This document shows, piece after piece, positions 45,963-56,474 of a DNA stretch of 64,000 nt. The stretch spans positions 1,178,001 through 1,242,000 of the forward strand of contig OY725505.1 of assembly GCA_963281255.1 (NCBI GenBank). Direction: 5' to 3'. The notes beneath the pieces were generated by a model that was not told where the DNA came from, did no database searches, and saw only the letters and a list, made by a program, of their open reading frames with translations. The DNA comes from Aphrocallistes beatrix. Taxonomy: Eukaryota > Porifera > Hexactinellida > Sceptrulophora > Aphrocallistidae. A program made the position numbers and the translations under genes. Position 1 is the first letter of the stretch; each line of letters begins with the position of its first letter.

Positions 45963-48165
45963 TGGTCCCCCAGTAATGTTATATCCAAAATCGGACATCA
46001 TTTGGTTGCTAATTTGCATATTTCAAATTCGCCAATTTTGAATCATCGGACAAAAGTCCCCCATCAGAAAATTGTAGTAAATTAACTCATACAGGGTTGA
46101 TTTGTGGATAATTGATCTCAGAAAACCTAGCCGAAAAAAACAAGGGTCATGCAGTTACTGCGAATTTTGATAATGGAATGTTGTCACATTCCTGCGTTGT
46201 AATCGAAATTATTCATTAAAAATAATTCAAACTAACCTTCATCATCCTCATCTAGAGGTACATTAACACAAACTCCATCCTGGCATTCTGCACAAAAGTC
46301 TGTGCAATACAACCCAAGTTTCTTAGTAGAACAGTAGAGAGAGTCGCAGTAGCCTTTGCATTTGCATCGGATTATGGTGAGAAGTGCATCAGGTGCTGGT
46401 TTCTTACCCATTATACAGGGTAACAAGGATCCACAGTTTATCTTCCATTCCCAGTCTTCTGTTCGAAGAGATATGTTGCCCATCCATACTTGTGTTTGAT
46501 AGTATATACGGTATGAATGGTATTTGGCCGCTCCAGATGTTGGTGGGAGACATTGAACCTCAACACTTTTCAATGCCACCAGTAGCTCGTTTCTTGTGAG
46601 TGACATATTTTGTTGATGTGCAATTGGTTTATCCGTCATATACTACAATGGGATTGGGTACCGCCGGACATTATTGACATACTTTACCACAATTTCTTCA
46701 TAGGTATCACCAGTAGTCCATTCCATGCTCTGGAACAATGAGCCACTATCTAAACGTGGCATTCTACTTTTAGTACAAGTGGATGTGTGTCCGACTTGCA
46801 TTGTTTGGCAATTGCATCAGCTAATTGTGGTTTGGAAACGCCTCTTGGAAGCCCAACTTGTGTTATTACCTAAGAATCTCCAAAACATTCAACAAGCTTC
46901 TGTTTCATATAAATATTGCTGTATGGTTCGTTACACAATTGTGCCATTCGATCAATAAGATATGTTGTCGTCAATTCGTCTTCCCGTTCAAGGAATTCTT
47001 CAACAACAATGCGGAATGCCTCATCACGTGAAGTATCAACTGGTCGACCACTTCGGGATTCTTCTGACCTATTGTCACCGGATCAAAGTTGCTTGGTATG
47101 TTTCTACAAGTTTTAAAGTTACCACTGCACACCTTATGGTATATTACATCTCTAGCTGGTAAATCTTGGACGAATATAACTCGTCATCTTACCTCATCGC
47201 CCCATTTATCAGCACGTGCGTCACAAGCTCGAAGAATTGCATCTTAGCAGTTCCAGGAAGACACCCTAAACACACCCTCGAGGATATTCAGCTTCATTTG
47301 TAGCCTTCATTCCACAGTAAACAAGGACTTGGGAATTGGAATGGCGGCAGTTCAGATCTAAGTATAGGAGAATGGACATCAATCGCCTCTGATTTCCTCT
47401 TTTTGCAAGAATTGAAATGTCTTTCTTATTGTAAATTTTCCTGCAAGATGAATGTACAACTTGACAAACACTTAAATGGATGGATAATCGTATTTGTCTG
47501 CTGGCTTCATTGATTGAATTGGCCCCCTTTTCTGTTAAACGTACTCTGTCATTGCGATCTTGTATACATTACCACACAAGTCACATATGTCCTTCGAATC
47601 TTTAGGTTGATGCATGCTTCAGCTTGATGGATACAACCTACTATATATATTTAAGATACAAGCTACTACCATTTTTAAAAAAGGCCAATTTTGATTTTAT
47701 GGTCCATTATGAGATTTAGAAAACGATCCCAAACATACCAAAATTACTAAATAACCATCCAAATTAATTGGTGCTTCAATCCGTCCATTCACCATATTTA
47801 GAAAATAGGGTCAAAGCCATTGACCAAACATTTTTCATATCACCCCCAATCAACCTTTAAAGTTGATATTCGCAATCAGCCAGACATTTTGATAAGGAGG
47901 GTTGTAGGAATTATTTGTATCATAGCAACGCAGGAATGTGACATTACATTCCCAAATTTCTTAATAACTGTAGCGAGTGACCCCTTGTTTTGCTCAGCTA
48001 AGTTTTCTAAGATCAATTATCCACAAATAAACCATGTATGGGTAATTTACAAAAATATCCTGAAAATTGGACCTTTTTCCGATAATTGAAAATTGTCGAA
48101 TTTAGAATATGCAAATTAACAGCTAACTGAAGTCCGGTTTTGGATATAACATTACTGGGGAACAA
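45963..48165 (-). mobile_element. TA-flanked long-inverted-repeat element with CXC-like cargo
   Basis: The left end GGTCCCCCAGTAATGTTATA and the right end TATAACATTACTGGGG are inverted, with TA at 45961-45962 and 48166-48167. The inverted arms run about 230 bp and include a GTGACCCCTTGTTTT motif in the right arm, shared with the related elements at 52866 and 60204. The minus-strand interior carries the coding remnants listed next. Confidence 0.75.
46232..47060 (-). pseudogene. CXC-like cysteine-rich transposon protein, broken
   Basis: Read from 47060 down, the minus strand gives TSRDEAFRIVVEEFLEREDE, LTTTYLIDRMAQLC and YMKQKLVECFGDS, then after a break KPIAHQQNMSLTRNELL, VQCLPPTSGAAKYHSYRIYY, TQVWMGN, EDWEWKINCGSLLP and a zinc-binding-like cluster IRCKCKGYCDSLYCS followed by CTDFCAECQDGVCVN. 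The last 135 residues (46639-46232) are an uninterrupted ORF. I know this arrangement as a recurrent transposon-linked protein of invertebrates; the cysteine cluster resembles tesmin/TSO1 CXC domains. The catalytic role, if any, is unknown to me. Confidence 0.65.
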
Positions 48166-48981
48166 TATAATAAGTTAAAACAATAAAACAAATTATTGCA
48201 ATTTGTTTGAGGGAAAACACTTCATCTCCTCGATTACGTAGATAGTCTCTAGCCTATTCTGGTAATTTGCTTACTTCATGTATCTAGTGTAAGCAAAAAT
48301 TTATCACATCGATCTGAAAATATGATATTCGAAATCTATGCTACTAAAACCCTATGTCAACCGTTGGAAGCTAGAATTTAGCATAATTTTCAAAATTAAT
48401 CAAATGGTGTTAAAATAAGTAAGTTATTGCTTTGAAGTATTACCAGTAACATTGACAGTCTACAATAGTGTATTTCAATAATTTATATTGTGAAAGTGAA
48501 GCCTTACATAGTATTGTATAGAAAAGGTGTGAAAATTGTTTTCCATTTTTTTTGCAGTGGTGTGAAAATTTCGCTTAGATTTCGAAATTAATCGTAGATT
48601 GATCATTTGACAGCTACATGCCAATCTTCGTATCTCTACGACTTGCCACTTCTTTAATGGCTCACAGAGAGATGGTCCGATCTCAATTATATAATTATAA
48701 TATCAGGGACAAGAGTCAGCAAGGACAAGGTACTTAAGGACGCAATTGCTCGAGGTATTCGGCATAATAGCAGCTCGGGGAATACCATATACTGCAATTT
48801 AGAAAACATATATATAATCATATACTACGTAGGATCAAAACATGCAAAGTATCTACGGGTGTATCACTTAAATAATAAATACAGAAAACAAATAAACCAC
48901 TAAATATCATGTAAGCTCAAAAAGAAACGAACACAAAAAGGAAAATAAGTAAACAATTCAAAAATAATCTGAATTTTTATT
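48166..48981 (-). other. Downstream flank of the LATS gene
   Basis: AT-rich, no further coding seen. An AATAAA lies on the minus strand at about 48976-48981, just after the stop codon, and could be a polyadenylation signal only if the 3' UTR is extremely short. Confidence 0.4.
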
Positions 48982-49324
48982 TTATACATAAACTGTTTGT
49001 GATTGAGTAACTCCAGACCTTTTTGAAATATCCTTGTCCTTAATCGGTATTGGATGTCCTCTATCATCGTGAATAAATCGACGAAATGTGAATTCATAAA
49101 ATGCATGCTCAATATCTGATTTTTCAGCATCACCTTTGGTCTTTTGTATCTCTTTGGAATCTTCCTCGTCACTATAATATTCAGCACAATCAAAATTTGC
49201 AATATCAATATCTGTTTTAATTGGAGGATGATATGGGGCTTCATAATTTCTTAGTCCATGTGTCCAATCTATCTTACTGAAGAAACTGTGAGTTTTTATT
49301 TCATTAGCTCCACCACGGCCAATT
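48982..49324 (-). CDS. wts: LATS/warts kinase, last exon (AGC C-terminal tail)
   Basis: LATS (warts) is the Hippo-pathway serine/threonine kinase that phosphorylates YAP/Yorkie in the cytoplasm. This exon begins after a TTTAG acceptor (minus strand) with the last base of an arginine codon whose first two bases end the exon at 58392. It encodes IGRGGANEIKTHSFFSKIDW (end of the kinase domain), the tail segment YEAPYHPPIKTDIDIANFD, an acidic stretch (SDEEDSKE), the hydrophobic motif HAFYEFTFRRF with the regulatory threonine (about 49075-49106), and the end SQTVYV before TAA, like the VYV end of LATS proteins. Length fits the family. The internal frame upstream of 49324 is intron. Confidence 0.93.
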
Positions 49325-49539
49325 CTAAATGGAAAATATACCAAAATGACTAAGTTGTATGAAAAATAATATTAATGTTCACTTATATATTTTGTAAAGA
49401 TCTGTATTAAAATACCAAGGTTTCGAGTTTTGAACCTCAGACCTAAAATATATAAGGGTATTTCAGTGGAACATTAGATATTTAGATATCTAGATAAACA
49501 TTGAGATTTTTATTTATAAAGCATTATCTATATTTCAAA

Positions 49540-49689
49540 GTTAATTAAATAATATTACATGACAATGATTGCTGGAATTGTGGTTAATAATTGACTTGAA
49601 AATAGGACAATGCATATTGACTAAATGTCGAAAGGGCTGCCTGGTTGAGAGAGGTGCCCGGATATCAGAGGTCCATAAGAGAGGTTCGA

Positions 49690-49692
<3 letters not shown>
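49540..49692. mobile_element. Deletion derivative of the pogo-like-ended element
   Basis: It matches 1367-1415 of the element at 1012 and then, without a gap, 2875-2975, ending with AGAGAGGTTCGAGTG before TA. The left end is not found. Confidence 0.7.

Positions 49693-49757
<65 letters not shown>
49693..49757. repeat. (TA)n microsatellite
   Basis: About 65 bp of uninterrupted TA. Similar tracts occur at 11984-12030, 28068-28089 and 57810-57846. Confidence 0.95.
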
Positions 49758-49762
<5 letters not shown>

Positions 49763-49794
49763 TTAATCGAGTTTTAATAGTAAGGATATATACG

Positions 49795-50389
49795 TATAGG
49801 GTGATCCGAAAGTTCTGCAACACTAAATTTTGCTTCATTGATTGGACTAAGATAATTTAGTTTAATCGGTTTGCAAATTGCAACTATGGAATATACCACC
49901 CTTCTAGTTTAAAAATGAACACTATTTATTACACAAAATATTTTAAAAATAAATTTTTGAAATATTATATACCCGGGACTCCAATAATCTGATCTCAAAA
50001 ATGTCAAGTTCGAAAATCGCTTTTTTTCTCTTGATTAATTAAATATATTTATATGTTCCTACAGTCAGTTATTAATTCAAAATACTAAATAGGATTTCTT
50101 TTAGTTTATAGACGGGAAATCACCAATAAGAACAACTATTTTTAGAGTATGATCATAGAATGTATATAGCATTCGAGATTTTTTTCTTTTGATTTTTCTC
50201 TTTTTTCTAAACACACAAACATTTATGATCCACCTTAGCCAATATATTCAGAAATACAGGCAATTGGATTGCAAAATAATTAAAATAATCCTTATAATTT
50301 TCAAGTAAAACAAAATGTCGGATGTTAGATCTACTTGTGTAAGTATAATATTTCAGCAAAATTTGTTGCAGAACTTATGGATCACCCTG
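49795..50389. mobile_element. Tc1/mariner-type MITE, TA-flanked
   Basis: The left end AGGGTGATCCGAAAGTTCTG and the right end CAGAACTTATGGATCACCCT are inverted, with TA outside (49793-49794 and 50390-50391). It is 595 bp, without transposase. It landed in the TA tract of a GC-stem-loop repeat. Confidence 0.8.
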
Positions 50390-50398
50390 TATATATAT

Positions 50399-50927
50399 AA
50401 CGAATTGATTGAAGAAACTGCCAGACGTAGAAAGCTGATTTTTGGCATGTGAGAGTCTTTTGGCTATGGCTCCACTAAGTTCTGAGCTCAGACGAAAATA
50501 TCGCCTCACATAAAATTATGACGTCATTGTCACCATTTTTATAATTAGAAATTTTATTTTTTTACAATAACTCAGCCATTTTAGATGATAGAAGGCTGTA
50601 ATTTTAAAAGAATGCATATATTAACATACTTCACATGTAATACAACTATCATAAAAAAATGATGACTCATCACTCTGTTATGACGTCGTCATGACGCATC
50701 AAAATTTTCAAAATTAACAAATTTTGTGATTTTTCGTCCGATATCGATTATAACAGTAGGACAGACGTATTTAGAGATATTATCTCACATATATTAATTA
50801 TTGGTGACCACAGGCGCCCAAAGGGCGGCTCCGGCGGACACAAAGTGTCCGCTAACCGAGCAGCGCAAGCAATCGACGCGCGCTTGTTTATGTATATATA
50901 GATTAATTGAGTTTTAACCCTAATTGG
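50399..50927 (-). repeat. GC-stem-loop repeat, near-complete copy
   Basis: On the minus strand it runs from a decayed inverted end (50927) via the GC hairpins (50815-50885) to the AATTCGTT end at 50399. A further inverted end lies beyond the MITE at about 49762-49787, in the orientation expected for its other terminus or for a neighbouring copy. Confidence 0.75.
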
Positions 50928-51701
50928 ACTCGGAATGTTGAAGTGAAAGTGAAAGTCAATTGAAAGTGAAAATGAAAGTTGGAATTTTCCTTTTATACCT
51001 TTGACCCCAAGTCCAAGTAGTAATAGTAACTTCACAATCACAACAGAAACAATTAACTGTCATTGTAAAAAACTTAGGTTATTGCTAAGTTTAAATTGAA
51101 AGATATCTTGTGAATATCAGAAGTATATAAAAACTAATTCGAATGAGCAGGTTCCGAATTTGAATTCCGATTGCATGTATCAATTACTGTTTAAGAGTTT
51201 TGATCTTAAAGAATAGACCCTTTTTAGTATTTAAAGCTCCTAAAATAATGAAGTGTGCAAATACTTTACTCCGGGAAGTGTATATATGTGTATATAGTAT
51301 GCAAAAATTAAGGGTAAAATAATCGCGACAATATCTCAATCTATTTTTTGGAAACGGGATATTAGCAAGGTATGATCTAGGAGCGCGAGACGCTCCTTTA
51401 GGCGTATGATTTTAAGCCTCAAAGTGTTTAGGAGCGTCAAAATCTAGAAGAATACCCAATCTACCCTATATTATAAGTTTTTATCGATTTAGTCGTATGA
51501 AAACTTAGGAGCGTATCTCTAGAGAGCTTAATGTAATAACTATCCAATTTGTGATTTGGATGCAATATTGCAATATACAGATGTAGAGTTTGTGCAGAGC
51601 AGCAAGAGAGCATTGTGCACTCAAAGCATATTGAAATATAGACATATATAAATATATATATATATTTAATATATATAAAAGTCTCCCATCCGAAAGCGTT
51701 C

Positions 51702-51995
51702 TTAAAACTCCAGGACTGCTTCCTCACCAGTTCCAAAGTCAAATTGAACATTCCGCTTGCCCACACGCTTCTTTACTACCACATATTCTTCATGCTGAAA
51801 TCGCTCTACGCCACAAGCCTCAAAACGGTCGAACCTGTCACGCATCTGCTGAACGAAGTAGATCAAACTCTTCAATAAACCTGTAACAGTGTTCAAAGCT
51901 ATGCCAGCCGTCTGTAGGGTGATATTGATCTTGGTGAACTGCGACCGAATTTCAAACGATACCGCTGTTAAAATGGCCGTTTCAAGCTGGTCCAT
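51702..51995 (-). CDS. Unknown 97-residue ORF
   Basis: An uninterrupted minus-strand frame starts at ATG 51995 (the open frame extends about 21 codons further upstream without another ATG) and ends at TAA 51702. It begins MDQLETAILTAVSFEIRSQF and ends KRNVQFDFGTGEEAVLEF. The middle is a long amphipathic helix pattern (LKSLIYFVQQMRDRFDRFEA). Base composition is near balanced, unlike the AT-rich flanks, which suggests real or recently real coding sequence. I do not recognise the family. It lies in the LATS intron beside a tRNA-derived SINE, so it may be part of a transposable element. Confidence 0.4.
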   Translation of the reverse strand: MDQLETAILTAVSFEIRSQFTKINITLQTAGIALNTVTGLLKSLIYFVQQMRDRFDRFEACGVERFQHEEYVVVKKRVGKRNVQFDFGTGEEAVLEF

Positions 51996-52069
51996 ACGAT
52001 CTCGTAAACTTCGAGCCTCTACTCGGACATTATAAGTATGATCGACATCGTTAAAAGTTTATAGATTTA

Positions 52070-52447
52070 TATACCCCCCGAATCCATGCTAATATGTTCT
52101 CAGGGGGTTTACAATCTGGGTGAGGTGCTAAACCTACTGATAGTTGCTGAATGTGGAAATGCAGCGTGTCTGTATGCATATGTAGGTATGTCTGTTTGCA
52201 TATGGTAGCGTGTTACAGAGAAAAACTCGGCTAACAGTAGGCAAGAAAGATAGCACCTGACTTAACTTTACCTTAAACGAGACGACATCCTTAGTACTTT
52301 CAGCTCACTAAGGTTCTGCAAGAGTGTAGGCTCAGATTACATTACCGAAGCAATGTAATTGAGAGTAAAATGCAAATGACTAGAGTGAGGTTAGAACCCG
52401 CGACCTAAGTCTTGGTGTTCAAACGCCCTAACCACTGCACCACCCAA
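52070..52447 (-). repeat. tRNA-derived SINE
   Basis: The minus strand starts near 52447 with GGTGGTGCAGTGGTTAGGGC, containing an A-box-like TGGTGCAGTGG, and about 35 bases later a B-box-like GCGGGTTCTAACCTC. The spacing is that of a tRNA head. The body continues to about 52070 without tRNA folding, so it is a SINE and not a tRNA gene. The 3' limit is approximate. Confidence 0.65.
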
Positions 52448-52745
52448 GCAGATTGGGCCGCCAAGGAGCCTGGATCCAGTGCTTCTTTGAGCACACCCCA
52501 ACGGTGTTGTGATGTATAGAAATACATGTACAGCTGATTCATGAAATCGAAGAACCTACACCAGGCAACACTCTGCTGCACATTTGCCTACAAGATTCAA
52601 TGGGTGAGCTGTACATGGAATGAAGGCTGCGAACTGACATTTTAATATCTTATCCACCAAAGGCATCTTGGAGACATTGCAGTATCAGATGCTTTTTTGA
52701 CAACAGCCAATTCTCAGAACCAGATTTGCCCTTATACGTTGACAT
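52448..52745 (-). pseudogene. hAT (ZMYM-type) transposase fragment
   Basis: The minus strand gives AAFIPCTAHPLNLVGKCAAE (about 52640-52580), then in another frame RFFDFMNQLYMYFYTSQHRW (about 52565-52505), the same blocks as VPCAAHSLNLVGQSAAGCC and FFDFLRRLYSFFAASTYRW in the hAT at 22939-24678. Only these two blocks are present. The SINE begins directly after it. Confidence 0.65.
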
Positions 52746-52865
52746 TTTGTGACTAGACCACGACTTATATTGCAAATTGAGTTTATAATATGTTTCCAAT
52801 GTCAATCATACTTATACAAGTAGTAATCGACCAAACATTGTAGTTGGGACAACACTTCAGTATAA

Positions 52866-54085
52866 GTCAGGTCAATATGATGGTTAACCCCCCAAAATTA
52901 CAAGAAATTGTTTTATTGCATATGTTTATGTTACTCCTAAGACATATCATGTATTAGGAGTAACATACTCAAAGTTAACTGAAATAGGAATATCAGAAAG
53001 TGATCTAACACGCCCCTGGACTATAAAAATCACCGGTTTTGAAAACTAAGATATAACCTGATTTGCATATATTTTCAAATAATTGCAAATCAGTTTTTAT
53101 TTGTCATATTCATGCTCAGCATCGAATTTCCGGCAATTTTTATATATAGTATATTGACTATATTTTCAGCAAAATATTTTGGGTCATCCCTAGCAACAAC
53201 CTGGAATGAAAAATTCTGATCTCAAAATTTGGTGTAAACCTAATCGAGTGATCCCCTTGTTTTTCTCGGGTATGCTTGCTGAGTACGAATTTCTTAATAT
53301 AAATAGTCTAAACGTCAGTTTTAAAATATTATGGTCTGCGGCTGGTGGTATTCATGTATTTTTAACGGCAAACATACTCATTAATTTTTGTTTTGCCCCT
53401 TTAACCCTAGATTATCGAAAACGTTATCGCGGAAGTCTCCAGCCATTTTCAATGGGAAAGAAGCCATAAAGTTGTACCTGTGGTACATTTTGGGAATCTT
53501 GGGTTAGCTCCTATGAAATATAAGAATGGAAAATTTAGGTGGAATAGATGGATTGATATGTTCACATTTAAATTTCATCTTCGGTTTCATCGTCTGATGA
53601 AATTCCTTCTTTTATATTGCCACAGTTGTTATCTTGGCATCGTCAGCATGCTTGGGAACAGTTGAGTCCTTGTTTCCTGCAGCTACATCTGAGACTACTA
53701 CAGCCTGTGGAACAGTTACAGTGGATCATTTTCAGGAGTGCATGCAGGGTTACTGTCCAAGCAAGACTGGGATTAGGCTGTTATCTTGGCAATTCCATCC
53801 TCATTCGGTGACCTCCATACCATCAGCCATGCCCATCCACAACATCACCTGGAATAGCACCTCAGAGAATGAAATTTCGTGGCGGAGGTTGTAGTAATAA
53901 GGAGGATTTCCTTTCAAAACAGGCGATTTTTATAGTCCGGGGTCGTGCCAAATCACTTTCTGATATTCCAATTTTGGTAAGCTTTTAGTATGTTCCTCCT
54001 AAAACATTATGCAACGGAAAATGCAATAAAACAATTTCTTGCATTTTTTTGTGGTTGGGACTATTTGCTTCCTATTTTGAATTAC
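52866..54085. mobile_element. Long-inverted-repeat element related to the CXC-cargo family, deleted copy
   Basis: The left end GTCAGGTCAATATG and the right arm ending GACTATTTGCTTCCTATTTT (54065-54080) match the two ends of the element at 60204-63892. Shared arm features are GAGTGATCCCCTTGTTTTTC (about 53240) and ATAGTCCGGGGTCG (about 53930). The interior (about 53600-53895) on the minus strand contains CTCCGCCACGAAATTTCATT and GTGATGTTGTGGATGGGC, homologous to the CXC-protein region at 61000. TA follows the right end; the left flank is less clear. Confidence 0.65.
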
Positions 54086-54219
54086 TATAATATATAGTAA
54101 AACTTCTCATATAACCATGATACCTTCAAACTCTTTTGGACAATAGTAGTCTATAAGCGACAGTCTGAGGCCTATTAGAAACCATTAAAAGAAAATGAAT
54201 AAGAACCATTTAAAATTAC

Positions 54220-55320
54220 ATCCTTACTATTAAAACTCGATTAATGATTGTGTATATATATATACAGGGTGGGCCATAAGTTCTGTCCCAAGCTTTGTTT
54301 GGTATAAAATTTCTTATACTCAAACAATATTAGTTATTATTGTCTTTAGAGGTTGTAATTCGAATACTTTCAACGATTTAAAAAGATTTTTCGAGTCTAA
54401 GACCTAGAACTGTGTTTTGTACGGTGAGTTTGGTGGATAAAAAATGTGTCCTGGTTCGCAGCGAAAATCGCGAATCAGAGGCCACTGCTTTTCGAATTAG
54501 ATCAGTGGCCATTTTAGGGAATTTTGCAAAATATACCTAATTTGAACTGCGAATGAATAACTTTTTCTTATGTCTGAAAATGAATTCAGTGGATTCGTGA
54601 AATATTTCTATGGTGAATGAAAGGTATCTGGTGTTAAATCGTCATGGAACATCGATTATGTAGACAATTTATACAGAAGCAGCGGGACCTGATTTGCGAT
54701 TTTCGCTGCGAACCAGGACACATTTTTTATTCACCAAACTCACCATACAAAACACAGTTTTAGGTCTCAGACTCGAAAAATCTTTTTAAATCGTTGAAAG
54801 TATTCGAATTACAATCTCTAAAGACCATAATAACTAAGACTGAGTATAAAAATTTTCATACCTAATGAAGCTTTGGACACAACTTATGGCCCACCCTGTA
54901 TATATCGCTGTAACGAATTGATTGAAGAAACTGCAAAGCACAGAAAGCTGATTTTTGCCATGTGGGAGTCTTTTGGCTATGCTCCAGTAAGTTCTGAGCT
55001 CAGACGAAAATGTAGACTCATCATGAAATTATGACGTTATTGTCAAATTTGTAAAAGTTAAGTTATTCGAGCATAACTCAGCCATTATAGGAGATAGAAG
55101 GATAAAATTCTAAAGAATCTGTATACTAACATGTCTCACATATGATGCAACTCTCATCCAAGTATGATGACTAATCACTCTGTTATGACGTCATCATTAC
55201 GCATCAAAATTAAAAAAACCAGATGTATTTAGAGATGTTATTTTCCTTATAATAAATCAATGTAAACCCCAGGCGCCCAAAGGGCGCCACTGGCGGACAC
55301 TTTGTATCCACTATGTACTA
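54220..55320 (-). repeat. GC-stem-loop repeat split by a MITE
   Basis: The inverted end ATCCTTACTATTAAAACTCG (54220) and a TA tract precede the MITE at 54265-54898; the minus-strand family body (CTGTAACGAATTGATTGAA, TGACGTCAT, GC hairpin) follows to about 55320, where it breaks off inside the hairpin. Confidence 0.8.
54265..54898. mobile_element. Hairpin MITE, TA-flanked
   Basis: The ends CAGGGTGGGCCATAAGTTCT and ACTTATGGCCCACCCTG are inverted and TA-flanked (54263-54264 and 54899-54900). About 200 bp of each side are near-exact inverted copies (for example TGTGTCCTGGTTCGCAGCGA near 54446 and its complement near 54705), so the 634-bp unit folds into a long stem. It is non-coding. Confidence 0.85.
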
Positions 55321-55855
55321 TGGAACTATTAACAATAAAATTTAATCTAATGAAGTACCCCATTACACTTCGAAAATCTTCATATTACTCCATTTGGGCT
55401 AATCGCTCCTGGGTTGGGAACCCCTAGCTCGAATTGTATAATCGAGTAGATGCAACATCCTCATCTTACTGTGGCGGAACCTTTCTGTTTTACTTTTTTG
55501 CCAATCTAAAATAGAGAAATTTCTGCAGGCCCGCATCGACAATGCATACGCGGGTCTGTAATGACCCACCACTGGGCCCCGGGCCCTGGTACTGCATTAC
55601 CTATAGCACCAGGGGTTTATCTAGGTGCTCGTCCGGCACTTAATAGTGCCAGCCTGGTATCGTTCGAGGAGCCAAGGTGCTTGAAGGGTAATTCGATTTT
55701 GGTGTCAGGTTGCCACCACCACTGGGATTGCAAGATAAACCGCTGTTTGGGTGCCATTAATCCTGCAGAAAAAAGTACGTGCTATCTGTAAGTACGTACT
55801 AAGCAGAAGTACATCTTATCCCGAGTACGTACTAACCGAGTTATACTGTATATAT

Positions 55856-56463
55856 ATCCTTGCTATTAAAACTCGATTAATGTATATTTATTTATACAAG
55901 CGCGCTTCGCTTGCTTGCGCTGCGGCTGGTGGACACTTTGTGTCCGCCGGAGGCGCCCTCTGGGCGTTTGGGGTCACACTGATTAACTATAAGGGAGATA
56001 GCATCTCTAAATACGTCTGTCCTACTGTTATAATCGATATCGCACGAAAAATCACCAAATTTGTCAATTTTTAAAATTTTGATGTGTAATGATGACGTCA
56101 TAACAAAGTGATGAGTCATCATTTTTTGGATGATAGTTGCATCACATGTGAGGTATGTTATTATACAGATTTTATCAAAATTTCAGCCTTCTATCTCCTA
56201 TAATGGCTGAGTTATGCTCGAATTACTGTATTGCTTAACTTTTAAAAATGTGACAAAAACGTCATAATTCCATGATGAGTTGACATTTCCGTCTGAGCTC
56301 AGAACTTACTGGAGCCATAGCCAAAAGACTCTCACAAGCAAAAAATCAGCTTTCTGCGCCTGGCAGTTTCTTCAATCAATTCGTTACAGATATGTATAAA
56401 TATACTAGTACATACAAACACACACAAACAAACAAACATTTTTCGAGTTTTAATAGTAAGGAT
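55856..56463 (+). repeat. GC-stem-loop repeat, best complete copy (27-bp TIR family)
   Basis: The left end ATCCTTGCTATTAAAACTCG and the right end CGAGTTTTAATAGTAAGGAT are inverted repeats of about 27 bp. Order inside: short AT tract, GC-rich hairpin ladder (55900-55972, including GTGGACACTTTGTGTCCGCC and GGCGCCCTCTGGGCG), ATAACATCTCTAAATACGTC-like segment with GTCTGTCCTACTG, TGACGTCAT segments, and TTCAATCAATTCGTTACAG. It is 608 bp with no ORF. It defines the family used for the other copies. Confidence 0.85.
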
Positions 56464-56474
56464 GTACATATATA

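Noticed and set aside
46725-47162. Four overlapping plus-strand ORFs
   Set aside because: The minus strand reads as the CXC-type transposon protein (DEAFRIVVEEFLERE and so on), so these are shadows.
49569-49860. ORFs with long YI repeats
   Set aside because: They translate a (TA)n tract.
52380-52447. tRNA gene
   Set aside because: A- and B-box-like motifs are present but I could not fold a full cloverleaf, and the sequence continues as a SINE body.
53634-53894. Plus-strand ORF in the 52866 element
   Set aside because: The minus strand of the same stretch matches the CXC-protein region, so the plus frame is a shadow.
55856-56463. Helitron identity for the stem-loop repeat (starts with A then TCCTTACTA)
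   Set aside because: The same sequence occurs inverted at the other end, which Helitrons lack, and no CTRR end with a hairpin was seen.
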